Source: Thiomicrospira cyclica ALM1 (GTDB taxonomy: Bacteria > Pseudomonadota > Gammaproteobacteria > Thiomicrospirales > Thiomicrospiraceae). From it: a stretch of 64,000 nt of DNA. A program made the position numbers and the translations under genes. The stretch is from NCBI RefSeq assembly GCF_000214825.1, contig NC_015581.1, positions 1,426,001 through 1,490,000 of the forward strand. Direction: 5' to 3'. The notes under the pieces were generated by a model. That model saw nothing but the letters and a program-made list of their open reading frames with translations, was not told where the DNA came from and did not search any database. Of this stretch, positions 1-10,914 are shown piece by piece. Within the stretch, counting starts at the first letter, position 1. The number at the start of each line of letters is the position of its first letter.

Positions 1-384
1 GGTTGCAACCTCAATAATTAAGCGACCATAACGGATATGAGCCAAACGAAAACGTCGACCAATTAATTGACATCGATGACGAAACACCTGTTTTACTTGA
101 TCCGGTGATGCGTTCGTGGCAATGTCAAAATCTTTAGGCTCAATGCCAAGCATCAGGTCTCGCACGGCACCGCCAACAAGATACGCTTCATAGCCCGCCC
201 GTTTTAAACTGAATACAGTATCAAGCGCAGCTTTATCAATAAGCCGATGATGAATGCCTTGCTGATACCCGGAATAAGACTTTACCGATGTACCAGCTGT
301 CTCCGAGCCATCGACTGAGCGTGTCTGTGCAGGTGCAATTCCAGCTAATCGGCGCGAAATTGCATTAAAAATTCGTTTAATCAT
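1..384 (-). CDS. pcnB: Poly(A) polymerase I, N-terminal part (cut by window edge)
   Basis: PcnB adds 3' poly(A) tails to RNA and so promotes RNA decay. Reading from the ATG at 384 toward position 1 gives about 128 codons with no stop, so the gene continues beyond the left edge. The nucleotidyltransferase core is visible: YLVGGAVRDLMLG, then KDFDIATNASPDQ with the metal-binding D-x-D, then IGRRFRLAHIRYGRLIIEVAT. This matches the PcnB/CCA-adding class II family; the long N-terminal leader and the RRFRLAHIRYG stretch favour PcnB over Cca. It is divergent from sufE across a 148-bp gap. The C-terminal RNA-binding part cannot be seen here. Confidence 0.9.
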   Translation of the reverse strand, partial: MIKRIFNAISRRLAGIAPAQTRSVDGSETAGTSVKSYSGYQQGIHHRLIDKAALDTVFSLKRAGYEAYLVGGAVRDLMLGIEPKDFDIATNASPDQVKQVFRHRCQLIGRRFRLAHIRYGRLIIEVAT

Positions 385-467
385 GGTGAATTCATTACAA
401 AATAAAGTCGTATTTTAGCAAGGTTGCTGAGCAATTAGCCAATAATTATGATATTGGTTTTAAAACT

Positions 468-497
468 TTGGATAAGGTTGCGCCTAGCCTATAGAAT
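468..497 (+). promoter_or_regulatory. Probable sigma-70 promoter of sufE
   Basis: TTGGAT (468-473) and TATAGA (490-495) are separated by 16 bp and lie about 35 bp upstream of the sufE start codon. This is pattern matching only; the -10 box is good and the -35 box is fair. Confidence 0.4.
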
Positions 498-532
498 CGG
501 CTAACATTTGAACTATTTAATGGGAGATACCT

Positions 533-949
533 GTGGCTCAGTCACTTGATACGCAACAACAAGACCTCGTAAATCGGCTTAATTATTTTAGTAATTGGAA
601 GGACAAGTATAAATACATCATTGACCTTGGCAAACAACTAACGCCCTTTCCAGAAGAACTCAAAACCGAAGAAAACCGAATTCATGGCTGCCAATCGCAA
701 GTTTGGATTGCCATTAATGAGCAAGACGGCAAATTACAGCTTCAGGCAACCAGTGATGCCGCGATTGTTTCAGGATTAATCGCAATATTACTTCGGGTCT
801 ATCATGATCACACGCCAGAACAAATCATTAACACACCACTCGATTTCTTAGCGACCAGCGGTTTACTCCAACACCTTTCCCCAAACCGTTCAACCGGGCT
901 TTATCATATGATTAAACGTATTCAAGCTGAAGCGCAAGAGCGTATCTAA
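533..949 (+). CDS. sufE: SufE/CsdE-type cysteine desulfurase sulfur acceptor
   Basis: SufE takes persulfide sulfur from a SufS/CsdA cysteine desulfurase and passes it to the Fe-S cluster scaffold in the cytoplasm. The 138-aa product is full length. It carries the family motif around the sulfur-accepting cysteine (HGCQSQVWI, about residues 51-59), followed by the typical AIVSGLIAILL helix. The start is GTG, chosen because GGGAG (521-525) sits 7 nt upstream and the only nearby ATG (520) is out of frame. No sufS or sufBCD lies beside it, so it is a stand-alone copy here. SufE versus CsdE cannot be separated from sequence alone. Confidence 0.88.
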   Translation: MAQSLDTQQQDLVNRLNYFSNWKDKYKYIIDLGKQLTPFPEELKTEENRIHGCQSQVWIAINEQDGKLQLQATSDAAIVSGLIAILLRVYHDHTPEQIINTPLDFLATSGLLQHLSPNRSTGLYHMIKRIQAEAQERI

Positions 950-986
950 CTATCACATAAAGATAAAGAACAGCGTTTTCGGTCAT

Positions 987-1014
987 AAAAAACCCGGCTG
1001 ATGCCGGGTTTTTG
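987..1014. terminator. Bidirectional rho-independent terminator between sufE and htpX
   Basis: AACCCGGC-TGAT-GCCGGGTT is flanked by an A run on the left and a T run on the right, so it can stop transcription of both convergent genes. Confidence 0.85.
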
Positions 1015-1037
1015 TTAAAGACTTACTAACTTAGCTA

Positions 1038-1937
1038 TTAAGCAATTTTTAACTCTTCTTGAAGTGTTGCTTCTAAAGCGGCAATACGATCTTCGAGTGG
1101 GGGATGCGACATAAACAGGGCACCCAACTTGCTTGGACGATTCGAAATACCAAACGCGGCCATTTGATCTGGCAACTCGCCTGGTTGCATCATCTGCAAA
1201 CGACGTAAAGCAGCAATCATATTTTCTTTACCGGCTAAGTAAGCGCCGCCATTGTCTGCGTGGAATTCACGACGACGCGAGAACCACATGGTGATAATAC
1301 TTGCCAGAATCCCAAAGATAATTTCAAAGATAAACGATGCAACAAAATAGCCAATGCCATGACCTGACTCATTCTTAAGAATAACACGATCAACGAAATG
1401 ACCGGCAATACGTGCAAAGAAGATAACAAAAGTGTTAACAACACCCTGCACCAACGCCATGGTGATCATGTCACCATTAGCAATATGTGCTACCTCATGA
1501 CCCAAGACGGCTTCGACTTCATTACGCGTCATATTGCGCAATAGACCAGTAGATACCGCGACCAACGCCTTATTCTTACTCATGCCAGTGGCAAAAGCAT
1601 TTGGATCCGGCGCGTTGTAGATAGCGACTTCCGGCATCCCAATCCCTGCTTTTTCAGCTTGACGACGCACCGTATCAACCAACCACTGCTCATCGGCATT
1701 GCGGGGATTTTCAATCACCTGAGCACCGGTCATCTTTTTGGCCATAAATTTTGATAGGGCCAAAGACACAAATGAGCCAGCAAAACCAAATACCGCTGCA
1801 AAAATAAGCAGGTTGCCCAACGCCAAGTCAACGCCGTTTGCCTGCAGGGTCGAACCGACACCCAACAAGCTCAATACGATCGATGCTATTGCAATGACCG
1901 CGATGTTGGTTAATAAAAACAAACCAATTCGTTTCAT
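1038..1937 (-). CDS. htpX: Membrane zinc metalloprotease HtpX
   Basis: HtpX is a membrane M48 peptidase that degrades misfolded inner-membrane proteins together with FtsH. The 299-aa length matches the family. Two hydrophobic segments (about residues 7-27 and 40-62) precede the cytosolic catalytic domain. The zinc motif HEVAH is at about residue 146, two more membrane stretches follow at about 158-177 and 193-215, and the third-ligand region [12 protein letters not shown] comes after them. AAGGAG lies just upstream of the ATG. It is convergent with sufE over a shared terminator. Induction by envelope stress is known for the family; no regulatory site was identified here. Confidence 0.95.
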   Translation of the reverse strand: MKRIGLFLLTNIAVIAIASIVLSLLGVGSTLQANGVDLALGNLLIFAAVFGFAGSFVSLALSKFMAKKMTGAQVIENPRNADEQWLVDTVRRQAEKAGIGMPEVAIYNAPDPNAFATGMSKNKALVAVSTGLLRNMTRNEVEAVLGHEVAHIANGDMITMALVQGVVNTFVIFFARIAGHFVDRVILKNESGHGIGYFVASFIFEIIFGILASIITMWFSRRREFHADNGGAYLAGKENMIAALRRLQMMQPGELPDQMAAFGISNRPSKLGALFMSHPPLEDRIAALEATLQEELKIA

Positions 1938-2037
1938 TTTTGTTTCTCCTTAATTGAGAAGGTTAAAATTTATCACTGTTAATATAAGCTTTTTTTATGA
2001 GGTTTCAAGTCATGATGATGCTCATCAATTAAAAAAC

Positions 2038-3471
2038 TTAGTTTTTTAATTTTTCTTGCAACAAATCATTCACTTGCGCTGGATTTGCCTGCCCTTTTGA
2101 CAACTTCATCACCTGACCAACAAAGAAGCCAAACATTTTTTCTTGGCCGCCTTTATAAGCCTCAACCTGTTTGGCATTCGCTGCCAACACCTCATCAACA
2201 ATTTTCTCAATCGCACCACTATCGGTAATTTGCTTTAAACCTTTGGCATCAATGATTTGATCCGCAGAACCTTCTCCAGCCCACATGGCTTCAAACACCT
2301 GTTTGGCTAACTTACCTGAAACCGTATTATCAACAATACGGATTAGCAGGCCTGCTAAGGCATCGGCGGCAATCGGTGACTCCTCTAAACTCAAATCCGC
2401 TTTATTGAGGGATTTTGCTAACTCTCCATTCATCCAGTTAGCGGCCAGTTTGGCTTGCTCGGCACCGAGTTGTGCGACCAACGCATCAAAATAACGCGCG
2501 TTAGCGGCTGATGCGGTGAGGAGCTGGGCATCATAGGCCGACAAACCATAATCCTGTTCAAAACGCACCCGCATTTGTCCTGGTAATTCGGGTAATGCGG
2601 CCTTAATCGCCGCCAACTGCTCATCACTAACCACAACCGGTAGCAAATCCGGATCTGGGAAATAACGGTAATCGTTTGCTTCTTCTTTTGAACGCATAGA
2701 ACGAGTTTCATCACGCTCTGGGTCATAAAGACGGGTTTCTTGGACAATCTCACCACCCGCTTCTAAAATTTCGATATGGCGGTCAATTTCATAAGCTAGG
2801 GCTTTTTCAATAAATTTAAACGAGTTGATATTTTTTAACTCGGTGCGGGTACCAAAGGCTTCGCCGGGTTGGCGTAATGACACATTGACATCCACTCGGA
2901 ACGAGCCTTCTTGCATATTGCCATCACCAATTTCTAAAAACTGCACCAGCTCATGAATGGCCTTGGCATAGGCCACTGCTTCCGCAGCCGAGCGCATATC
3001 CGGCTCTGATACGATCTCCAGCAAGGGCGTGCCGGCACGGTTTAAGTCAATCCCAGTTAGGCCCTGAAAATCCTCATGCAACGACTTGCCGGCATCTTCT
3101 TCTAAATGTGCACGCGTAATACCAATGGTTTTTTGCTGCCCATCCACCTCAATCGTGATTTCTCCTTTACCGACAATCGGCAGTTCAAACTGGGAAATTT
3201 GATAGGCTTTTGGCGAATCGGGATAAAAGTAGTTTTTACGTGCAAACACCGAAGTTTGACCAATCTCGGCGCCCACCGCCAAGCCAAAACGAACCGCCAG
3301 TTCAACGGCGCGGGCATTCAGCACTGGCAACACGCCAGGTATCGCCAAGTCAACAACATTGGCTTGAGTATTAGGCTCGGCGCCATAAGCGGTTGGCGCA
3401 TTCGAAAATATTTTCGATTCACAAGCCAGCTGCGCATGAATCTCAAGACCAATTACGACTTCCCAATTCAT
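2038..3471 (-). CDS. gatB: Asp-tRNA(Asn)/Glu-tRNA(Gln) amidotransferase subunit B
   Basis: GatB is the tRNA-binding kinase subunit of GatCAB, which converts misacylated Glu-tRNA(Gln) or Asp-tRNA(Asn) into the correct aminoacyl-tRNA. The start is set at [15 protein letters not shown], because GatB proteins begin with this motif and its ATG overlaps the gatA stop by 4 bp (ATGA). The open frame extends 14 codons further upstream inside gatA, but that stretch is not GatB-like. The product is about 477 aa, with the cradle domain, the [13 protein letters not shown] active-site strand, and a C-terminal YqeY-like tail (about 330-477) that binds tRNA. One CAGGCCTG copy lies at 2347. It is last in the gatC-gatA-gatB operon. 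Confidence 0.96.
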   Translation of the reverse strand: MNWEVVIGLEIHAQLACESKIFSNAPTAYGAEPNTQANVVDLAIPGVLPVLNARAVELAVRFGLAVGAEIGQTSVFARKNYFYPDSPKAYQISQFELPIVGKGEITIEVDGQQKTIGITRAHLEEDAGKSLHEDFQGLTGIDLNRAGTPLLEIVSEPDMRSAAEAVAYAKAIHELVQFLEIGDGNMQEGSFRVDVNVSLRQPGEAFGTRTELKNINSFKFIEKALAYEIDRHIEILEAGGEIVQETRLYDPERDETRSMRSKEEANDYRYFPDPDLLPVVVSDEQLAAIKAALPELPGQMRVRFEQDYGLSAYDAQLLTASAANARYFDALVAQLGAEQAKLAANWMNGELAKSLNKADLSLEESPIAADALAGLLIRIVDNTVSGKLAKQVFEAMWAGEGSADQIIDAKGLKQITDSGAIEKIVDEVLAANAKQVEAYKGGQEKMFGFFVGQVMKLSKGQANPAQVNDLLQEKLKN

Positions 3472-4934
3472 AATGCTGCTCCTTGTGCCATAGGTGCGCG
3501 TTGTAGATGCCAATCGGTATGTAACTGATACTGGTGCGCCACATTCAATAATTTTGCTTCGCTAAAATAGGGGCCAACTAGGTGCAATCCAACCGGCATA
3601 CCCTTAACCTGACCGGCCGGAAGCGACATCGCCGGCAGCCCTGCTAAGTTCACTGGAATGGTATATAAATCGGCCAAATACATACTTAACGGATCATCAC
3701 TTTTTTCACCCAACTTAAATGCGGGAGTAGGCGCAACAGGCCCCATAATCACATCGCATTGCTCAAAGGCAGATAAAAAATCTTGCTGAATCAAACGACG
3801 CACCTTTTGCGCCTTCAAATAGTAGGCATCATAATAACCTGCCGATAAGGCATAGGCACCGAGCATAATCCGTTTTTGTACTTCAATACCAAAGCCCTCG
3901 GCTCGTGAACGCCCATAGAGATCGGCCAAATCCTTCGGATCTTCACAACGGTGACCATAACGGACCCCATCAAAACGCGACAAATTCGATGAGGCCTCTG
4001 CTGGTGCCAAAATATAATAGGCCGCCACCGCGTGTGCTTGATTCGGCAATTCGACCGCCACGAGCTCCGCGCCCAGTTTTTCATACTCAGCAATGGCCGT
4101 CTCGATGACTTTTTTAACGTCAGCATCTAGACCTTCACCAAAGTAGCTGGTAGGCACCCCAATACGCAGGCCTGCTAAGGGCTGAGCCAAAGCGGCTACA
4201 TAATCGGGTTTCGGTTGATCTAAGCTGGTAGAGTCACGCAAATCAAAACTATGCATCACATCTAAAGTCAGTGCTAAATCTTGAGCAGATTGCGCCATCG
4301 GGCCGGCCTGATCAAAACTTGAGGCATAGGCAATCATGCCAAAACGTGAGGCGAGTCCATAGGTTGGTTTCAAGCCACTGATACCACAAAAGCTGGCTGG
4401 CTGACGAATTGAGCCACCCGTATCCGAACCGGTGGCAAATGGCGTTAACCCGGCAGCAACAGCCGCGGCGGAACCACCGGACGAACCACCTGGCACACGG
4501 TCAAGCGACCAGGGGTTTTTAACCGCGCCAAAAAAACTCGACTCATTCGATGAGCCCATCGCAAACTCATCCATATTCGTTTTACCCAATACCGGCATAT
4601 CTAAGGCTTTGAATTGACTCACGATATGAGCGTCATATGGCGCGGTAAAATTCGCCAACATTTTAGAACCACAGGTCGTTAAGACGCCATCGGTACAAAA
4701 TATATCTTTGTGCGCCATCGGAATACCACATAAATTGGGGGCATCACCTTTTGCTAAACGCTGGTCAGCCGCCTGTGCCATGCGCAAGGCCTGCTCAGGG
4801 GTCGTCGTAATAAAGCTGTTTAGCTCTGGCTCATGTGCTGCGATACGCGCTAAAAAAAACTCGGTAAGCTCAACACTCGAAATTTGCTTGCTTTGTAAGG
4901 CCTGGTTAAGCTCCGCTAAGGACATCATATTCAT
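3468..4934 (-). CDS. gatA: Asp-tRNA(Asn)/Glu-tRNA(Gln) amidotransferase subunit A
   Basis: GatA hydrolyses glutamine and delivers ammonia to GatB. The amidase-signature catalytic triad is complete: Lys in AHKDIF (about residue 76), Ser in [12 protein letters not shown], and the nucleophile region [14 protein letters not shown]. The 488-aa length is normal. The first of three closely spaced Met codons (MNMM) is used here, so the true start may be 6-9 nt later. The stop overlaps the gatB start by 4 bp, which implies translational coupling. A CAGGCCTG copy is at 4167; related AAGGCCTG words occur at about 4785 and 4889. Confidence 0.96.
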   Translation of the reverse strand: MNMMSLAELNQALQSKQISSVELTEFFLARIAAHEPELNSFITTTPEQALRMAQAADQRLAKGDAPNLCGIPMAHKDIFCTDGVLTTCGSKMLANFTAPYDAHIVSQFKALDMPVLGKTNMDEFAMGSSNESSFFGAVKNPWSLDRVPGGSSGGSAAAVAAGLTPFATGSDTGGSIRQPASFCGISGLKPTYGLASRFGMIAYASSFDQAGPMAQSAQDLALTLDVMHSFDLRDSTSLDQPKPDYVAALAQPLAGLRIGVPTSYFGEGLDADVKKVIETAIAEYEKLGAELVAVELPNQAHAVAAYYILAPAEASSNLSRFDGVRYGHRCEDPKDLADLYGRSRAEGFGIEVQKRIMLGAYALSAGYYDAYYLKAQKVRRLIQQDFLSAFEQCDVIMGPVAPTPAFKLGEKSDDPLSMYLADLYTIPVNLAGLPAMSLPAGQVKGMPVGLHLVGPYFSEAKLLNVAHQYQLHTDWHLQRAPMAQGAAL

Positions 4935-4963
4935 TAAAGGATTTCTCTTAGTTAATTCGGTAT

Positions 4964-5251
4964 TTATTCAATCACTTTAGGCACAAGATACAAGCCTTGC
5001 TCACAGGCTGGTGCCAAGGCCTGATACTTTTCACAATCCACCACCTCAACAGCCTGATCCAATCGCAAACGCTGCACCTGATCAAGCGGATGAGCCATAG
5101 GCTTTACCCCATCGGTGTTAACCTGTTCGAGTTGTGCAAACAAATCCAATACATTAGAGAGCTTGGCTGACAATTTGGTTAAGTCCTGTGTTGATACGTC
5201 AATTGCTGCCAATTTTGCAATCTTCAAGACATCATCTTCAGATAAGGCCAT
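4964..5251 (-). CDS. gatC: Asp-tRNA(Asn)/Glu-tRNA(Gln) amidotransferase subunit C
   Basis: GatC is the small chaperone-like subunit that wraps GatA and GatB. The 95-aa protein has the usual N-terminal [16 protein letters not shown] helix, a central [19 protein letters not shown] segment, and the [14 protein letters not shown] region. It is first in the gatCAB operon and divergent from mreB across 182 bp that must hold both promoters. The presence of GatCAB suggests that the host uses indirect charging of Gln-tRNA and/or Asn-tRNA. Confidence 0.93.
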   Translation of the reverse strand: MALSEDDVLKIAKLAAIDVSTQDLTKLSAKLSNVLDLFAQLEQVNTDGVKPMAHPLDQVQRLRLDQAVEVVDCEKYQALAPACEQGLYLVPKVIE

Positions 5252-5409
5252 AGTGCGTTCTATTCCAGTTGAGTAAATTTAAAAAAGCTGATTCTAACAT
5301 TGAAAAAGCCATGCGCCAATTTACTGGCTAAATTAGTGCACTTCTACATACTTTTATTCTGATACTAAATCAAAATTTGCGCTACAATATCAAAAATTAG
5401 TCTCATTAA

Positions 5410-6474
<1,065 letters not shown>

Positions 6475-6516
6475 GATAAACCCGGATTCTAGATAACAGC
6501 CCAAAGGAGCCAAGCC

Positions 6517-7341
6517 ATTAGCCTCAATGCGACCAGCCCACAACAGGACGCCATTCATTTCCTAGTGGTATTTATCCTAAGCCTGCTGTTAATGGTTTTT
6601 GATTATTATGGCCAATACTCTGGCCAAGCAAGAAGTATACTGGTTACGGCGCTAGAGCCGGTCGAGCGCGTGGCCAGTGTACCTTTCAGTTTGCACGCAT
6701 GGTATCTAAATACCAGTAGCGAACAATCCGAACTGCGCAATGACCTATTGCAACTTCGCTCGGAAAACCTAATTCTACGCAATCGATTAACGCAACTGGA
6801 CACGACCCAACACGAATTAGAGCGGCTACAACGATTACTTGGCACAACGGGGCGCATGGGACATTATGACCTACAAATTGCAAGTGTTATCCAGTTTTCA
6901 ATCACACCATTAACCGAGTATAAAACCCTCAACAAAGGTCTTCTAGACGGCGTTAAATTACAACAACCGGTGGTGGATGCTGATGGCGTAGTCGGCCAAA
7001 TCAGTCATGTAACGCCCTTTAAAAGTCGCGTATTACTTATTAGTGACCCCAACCACCAGGTTTCTGTTCGCAACTTACGAACGGGGGCTCGAGGTATCCT
7101 AACCGGCATGGGACAAGGCATGACTCAACTCCACTTTATGTCCGCCAATAGCTCAGTTAGAGTAGATGACATACTGGTAACATCCGGCTTAGAGCAACTA
7201 TTTCCTTCCGGCTATCCAATAGCACGTGTAGTAAGTGTTGATCATTATCCTGGCGAAAGCTACTTAACAATCACAGCTGATCCTGTGGCTAATCTACATA
7301 ATAGTTATGAAGTACTTATCATTGAAAGGTCATCACAATGA
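6517..7341 (+). CDS. mreC: Rod-shape determining protein MreC, probable ATT start
   Basis: MreC is the bitopic periplasmic elongasome protein that activates PBP2-RodA. One membrane segment (VVFILSLLLMVFDYY), a coiled coil rich in Leu, Arg and Glu after it, and the two beta-barrel domains (for example VDADGVVGQISHVTP, LISDPNHQVSV, VTSGLEQLFPSGYPI) identify it. No ATG, GTG or TTG lies upstream of GTG 6565, and that GTG falls inside the membrane segment without a good ribosome site. AAAGGAG (6503-6509) followed 7 nt later by ATT at 6517 adds about 16 cytoplasmic residues (ISLNATSPQQDAIHFL), as expected for MreC. If ATT is not used, the start is 6565. The 3' end overlaps mreD by 4 bp. Confidence 0.88.
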   Translation: MSLNATSPQQDAIHFLVVFILSLLLMVFDYYGQYSGQARSILVTALEPVERVASVPFSLHAWYLNTSSEQSELRNDLLQLRSENLILRNRLTQLDTTQHELERLQRLLGTTGRMGHYDLQIASVIQFSITPLTEYKTLNKGLLDGVKLQQPVVDADGVVGQISHVTPFKSRVLLISDPNHQVSVRNLRTGARGILTGMGQGMTQLHFMSANSSVRVDDILVTSGLEQLFPSGYPIARVVSVDHYPGESYLTITADPVANLHNSYEVLIIERSSQ

Positions 7342-7841
7342 CTGAACGCCTTAATGAACTAGAATTTTCTAAGGTTGTTTGGTTATGGCTACTCAGCTAC
7401 TTTGTCGCACTAACGGCAAATGCAATTAATCTCCAATTAAGCACACCTTTGTTTTTACCACCTTTAGCACTAATCGTCGCATTTTTCTGGGCTACACACT
7501 TTATTAATGGACCTCACCTTTTTAGTGTGTTTATTCTTGGCCTTCTTTACGATGGACTCTATCATTCCTTGCTGGGCATGCATGCGTTACTCTTCGTTGT
7601 TTTCATGTATCTAATGCTGCGTATCCGACTCCGTTTCCGCAGTTATCGTATATGGCAACAAGCACTCTTTATCATGATATATATGGCTATTTATCAGCTC
7701 ATTTACTATTCGATTACACCTATACATCTCAGCGATAAAGACGTATTGAGCTATTGGTCTGTGCCACTATTAGCAGGCTTATTGTGGATACCCGTTGTGA
7801 GAAGCTTTCGCGGGCTAACCCGCATGAATACGACAAGTTAA
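7338..7841 (+). CDS. mreD: Rod-shape determining membrane protein MreD
   Basis: MreD is a small polytopic inner-membrane partner of MreC in the elongasome. The 167-aa product has about five hydrophobic segments and the family pattern LGLLYDGLYHSLLGMHALLF in the middle. The ATG overlaps the mreC stop (ATGA), so the two are translationally coupled. Sequence conservation in this family is low, so the call rests on topology, length and position between mreC and mrdA. Confidence 0.93.
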   Translation: MTERLNELEFSKVVWLWLLSYFVALTANAINLQLSTPLFLPPLALIVAFFWATHFINGPHLFSVFILGLLYDGLYHSLLGMHALLFVVFMYLMLRIRLRFRSYRIWQQALFIMIYMAIYQLIYYSITPIHLSDKDVLSYWSVPLLAGLLWIPVVRSFRGLTRMNTTS

Positions 7842-7847
7842 TCGATC

Positions 7848-9686
7848 ATGGCTTGGTTTCGTAAACAATCATCAACAACTCACAAAATGGGCTGGACAGC
7901 AAAGCCCAAAGCGGCAAGCTGGCCATTTAAGCAACGGCTCATTTTCGCATTAGTCATTGTTCTACTTGCCTTTAGTGGTCTCATTGCACGCATGATTTAT
8001 TTGCAATTTCATCATTATGAAACCTACCTTGGCTTAGCAGAAGGCAACCGAATTTCGGTACAAATCATTCCACCTGAGCGTGGCAAAATATTCGACCGCC
8101 ATGGCCAGCTGTTAGCAGAGAACCGCTCTGTTTTTTCATTAAGCTTTACCCGTGAACGGATACCTAACTTAGCTGAAAGCATTATCAAGCTGACAGAGTT
8201 ATTCCCTGACATCGACCAAGAAAGGCTAGAACAGTTTTCGCAACGAATAACACGACTTCCTTGGCACCAAACTCATATTTTCCCGATTAGCCTGTCTGAC
8301 GAGCAAGCCGCTCGATTCGCCGCTCATAACCATCAGTTTCCAGGCATTCAATTAACCGCACGCCAAAAAAGGGTATACCCATTCGGCACCTCCACAGCGC
8401 ACCTCATCGGCTATGTTGGTCGAATCAGCGAGCAAGATACGGTCCGAATTGATCGTGCACGCTACCGCGGTACAGACATCATTGGCAAATCAGGTCTTGA
8501 GCGATTTTATGAGGATATATTGCATGGTCAGCCAGGCTTAAGACGTGTTGAAACTAATGCGCGAGGGCGCGTCATTCGAACCCTTGAACAAATTCCACCT
8601 ACGCCAGGGCAAGACTTACACCTCTCGGTTGATATTCGTTTACAGCAATTTATCGAGCAAGAACTCGCTGGAAGGCGCGCGGCGGTTGTTGCAATAGAGC
8701 CGAGCACGGGACAGATTTTAGCCTTTGTAAGTACACCCAGCTATGACGCCAACCTCTTTGTCGATGGCATTAGCCACCGTGAATACAATGCATTGCTTAA
8801 TGACCCTGAACGCCCTTTAATCAACCGTGCCAGCCGCGGTCAATATCCACCTGGCTCAACCACCAAACCCATGACAGCATTAGGCGCCTTGGAACTGGGT
8901 TTTACAACAACAACCGAGCGAATTTTTGATCCTGGGCATTTTGAGTTTCAAGACAGACGCTACCATAATTGGCGCCGCGAGGGTCACGGCTGGACCGATT
9001 TAAAGCGTTCCATTGTTGAGTCTGTTGATACCTTTTACTATAAGATGAGTTTGGACATGGGCATTGACACCTTGCACGATATTCTTGCACCATTTGGATT
9101 TGGTGCCCGAACGGGTGTTGATCATCCTGGAGAACAAGCTGGTATTTTACCCTCGCAAGCTTGGAAAAGAGCCACCCATGGCCAGGCCTGGTTCCGTGGG
9201 GAAACCATCATTTCATCGATCGGTCAAGGCTATAACCTAGTTACACCCTTGCAATTAGCACAAGCGACGAGCATTCTTGCAAACCGCGGCCAGGTAATCC
9301 CACCGCATTTTAATCAAGCTTTAGCGCAAAATAGTCACCAGCTACCAATAAGGAATCGACAACATTGGGAGTATGTTATCGACGGCATGATAGACTCCGT
9401 TCATACCCCACGCGGCACAGCATGGAACTCAGGGCGTCATATTAAAGGCTACAAAATCGCTGGTAAAACCGGCACTGCACAAGTTTTTAGCTTAAATGAT
9501 CAAGAGTACCGAGAAGAGGAGATCGAACAACACCTGCATAACCATGCACTATTTGTGGCCTTTGCTCCCGCCCATAACCCTAATATTGCTATTAGCATCA
9601 TAGTTGAAAATGGTGGTGGCGGTGGTCGCACTGCCGCGCCTATCGCCATTCGCGCAATTGATTATTATCAACGGGAATTACAATGA
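7848..9686 (+). CDS. mrdA: Penicillin-binding protein 2, elongation transpeptidase
   Basis: PBP2 is the class B transpeptidase that crosslinks lateral-wall peptidoglycan with RodA. The 612-aa protein has one N-terminal membrane anchor (about 30-50), a pedestal domain (about 60-230), and a transpeptidase domain with the active serine in PPGSTTKPMTAL, the SVDTF second motif (S-x-D, usual for PBP2), and KTGTAQ. It starts 6 bp after mreD and ends 4 bp inside rodA. The C-terminus is short, without the long tail of some homologues. CAGGCCTG at 9183 encodes GQAWFR. Confidence 0.97.
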   Translation: MAWFRKQSSTTHKMGWTAKPKAASWPFKQRLIFALVIVLLAFSGLIARMIYLQFHHYETYLGLAEGNRISVQIIPPERGKIFDRHGQLLAENRSVFSLSFTRERIPNLAESIIKLTELFPDIDQERLEQFSQRITRLPWHQTHIFPISLSDEQAARFAAHNHQFPGIQLTARQKRVYPFGTSTAHLIGYVGRISEQDTVRIDRARYRGTDIIGKSGLERFYEDILHGQPGLRRVETNARGRVIRTLEQIPPTPGQDLHLSVDIRLQQFIEQELAGRRAAVVAIEPSTGQILAFVSTPSYDANLFVDGISHREYNALLNDPERPLINRASRGQYPPGSTTKPMTALGALELGFTTTTERIFDPGHFEFQDRRYHNWRREGHGWTDLKRSIVESVDTFYYKMSLDMGIDTLHDILAPFGFGARTGVDHPGEQAGILPSQAWKRATHGQAWFRGETIISSIGQGYNLVTPLQLAQATSILANRGQVIPPHFNQALAQNSHQLPIRNRQHWEYVIDGMIDSVHTPRGTAWNSGRHIKGYKIAGKTGTAQVFSLNDQEYREEEIEQHLHNHALFVAFAPAHNPNIAISIIVENGGGGGRTAAPIAIRAIDYYQRELQ

Positions 9687-10837
9687 TCGATCGGTTTGGG
9701 CAATCACAAAATGGTTCACCCTATGTTCGTCCCAGAAATTGGTTAGCCCGTCTACACCTTGACGGTTGGCTACTATTTGGTTTAGCGATTCTTATGACGA
9801 TTGGCTTAATGACGATCTATAGCGCATCAGGTGCTGATATACAAGTCGCCAAAAACCATGCTATCAGAATGGGCATTGCCATAGTTTTGATGATTGCTTT
9901 TGCGCAAATTCCCCCAGCTTGGCTCAAAATAGCAACGCCTTGGTTCTTTTTTGCCGGTTTTATTATGCTAATAGCCGTTTTAATAGCTGGCGATATGGGC
10001 AAGGGTGCTCAACGCTGGTTAGATCTTGGATTTGTTCGCTTCCAGCCTTCGGAAATGATGAAAATCGTTTTACCAATGATGATTGCTTGGTTATTCTTTA
10101 GCCATGACCTTCGCATTCACCCATTTCGTTTCCTGCTGGGTATTTTGCTTACGACTTTAACCGCCGGAATGATTTTTCTCCAGCCTGATCTCGGTACCTC
10201 GCTACTAATAGCAATGAGCGGTCTATTTGTGGTGTTCCTCGCCGGACTCCCCTGGAAACTTATCCTTGGCGCACTGGCCGCAATCTTAGCGAGCGCCCCT
10301 ATTGCCTGGAATTTTCTGCATGCCTACCAACAACAGCGCATCTTAACCTTTTTAAATCCGGAATCAGATCCGCTCGGTTCGGGATACCATATTATTCAAT
10401 CAAAAATAGCGATTGGTTCTGGCGGTATAGACGGCAAAGGTTTTTTAGGCAGTACCCAGGCGCATCTTGAATTTTTACCCGAAAGCACCACCGATTTTAT
10501 TTTTTCAGTGTTTGCTGAAGAGTTTGGATTAATTGGGGTTATTGGTTTACTACTCGTCTATTTATTTATATTAGTTAGAGGCTTAGTTATCGCGTATCAA
10601 GCTCAAGAACGCTTTACTCAACTCGTTGCGGCGAGTTTTACCCTCACATTTTTTGTTTACATCCTCGTTAACATAGGCATGGTGAGCGGGTTATTCCCTG
10701 TAGTGGGGTTGCCATTACCCTTAATGAGCTATGGTGGAACTTCGATGGTGACGCTATTAATTAGTTTTGGTATTTTGATGTCTATTCACACCCATAAAAA
10801 GCTCTTATCAACGAATACAGATCAAGCAAATGTCTAG
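9683..10837 (+). CDS. rodA: Peptidoglycan glycosyltransferase RodA (SEDS)
   Basis: RodA polymerises glycan strands from lipid II for lateral wall growth, paired with PBP2. The 384-aa protein has about ten membrane segments and the SEDS landmarks: KGAQRWLDLGFVRFQPSEMMK (about 110-130), QPDLGTSLLI, FLPESTTDFIFSVFAEEFGLIG with the catalytic-region Asp, and the GLPLPLMSYGGTSM signature near the end. Its start overlaps the mrdA stop. In many relatives mltB and rlpA follow rodA; here the next gene is dacA directly. Confidence 0.97.
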   Translation: MIDRFGQSQNGSPYVRPRNWLARLHLDGWLLFGLAILMTIGLMTIYSASGADIQVAKNHAIRMGIAIVLMIAFAQIPPAWLKIATPWFFFAGFIMLIAVLIAGDMGKGAQRWLDLGFVRFQPSEMMKIVLPMMIAWLFFSHDLRIHPFRFLLGILLTTLTAGMIFLQPDLGTSLLIAMSGLFVVFLAGLPWKLILGALAAILASAPIAWNFLHAYQQQRILTFLNPESDPLGSGYHIIQSKIAIGSGGIDGKGFLGSTQAHLEFLPESTTDFIFSVFAEEFGLIGVIGLLLVYLFILVRGLVIAYQAQERFTQLVAASFTLTFFVYILVNIGMVSGLFPVVGLPLPLMSYGGTSMVTLLISFGILMSIHTHKKLLSTNTDQANV

Positions 10838-10914
10838 GCTTTTAAACCCAAATTTTGGCCAATTTATGGTAAGTTAACCTATTAATTATTCAATTCATTT
10901 ATGAGTCTAGCTTT

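Noticed and set aside
3106-3528. A 140-codon plus-strand frame opposite gatB
   Set aside because: It is antisense to a conserved gene, has no ribosome site and no recognisable motif; it is a shadow of gatB.
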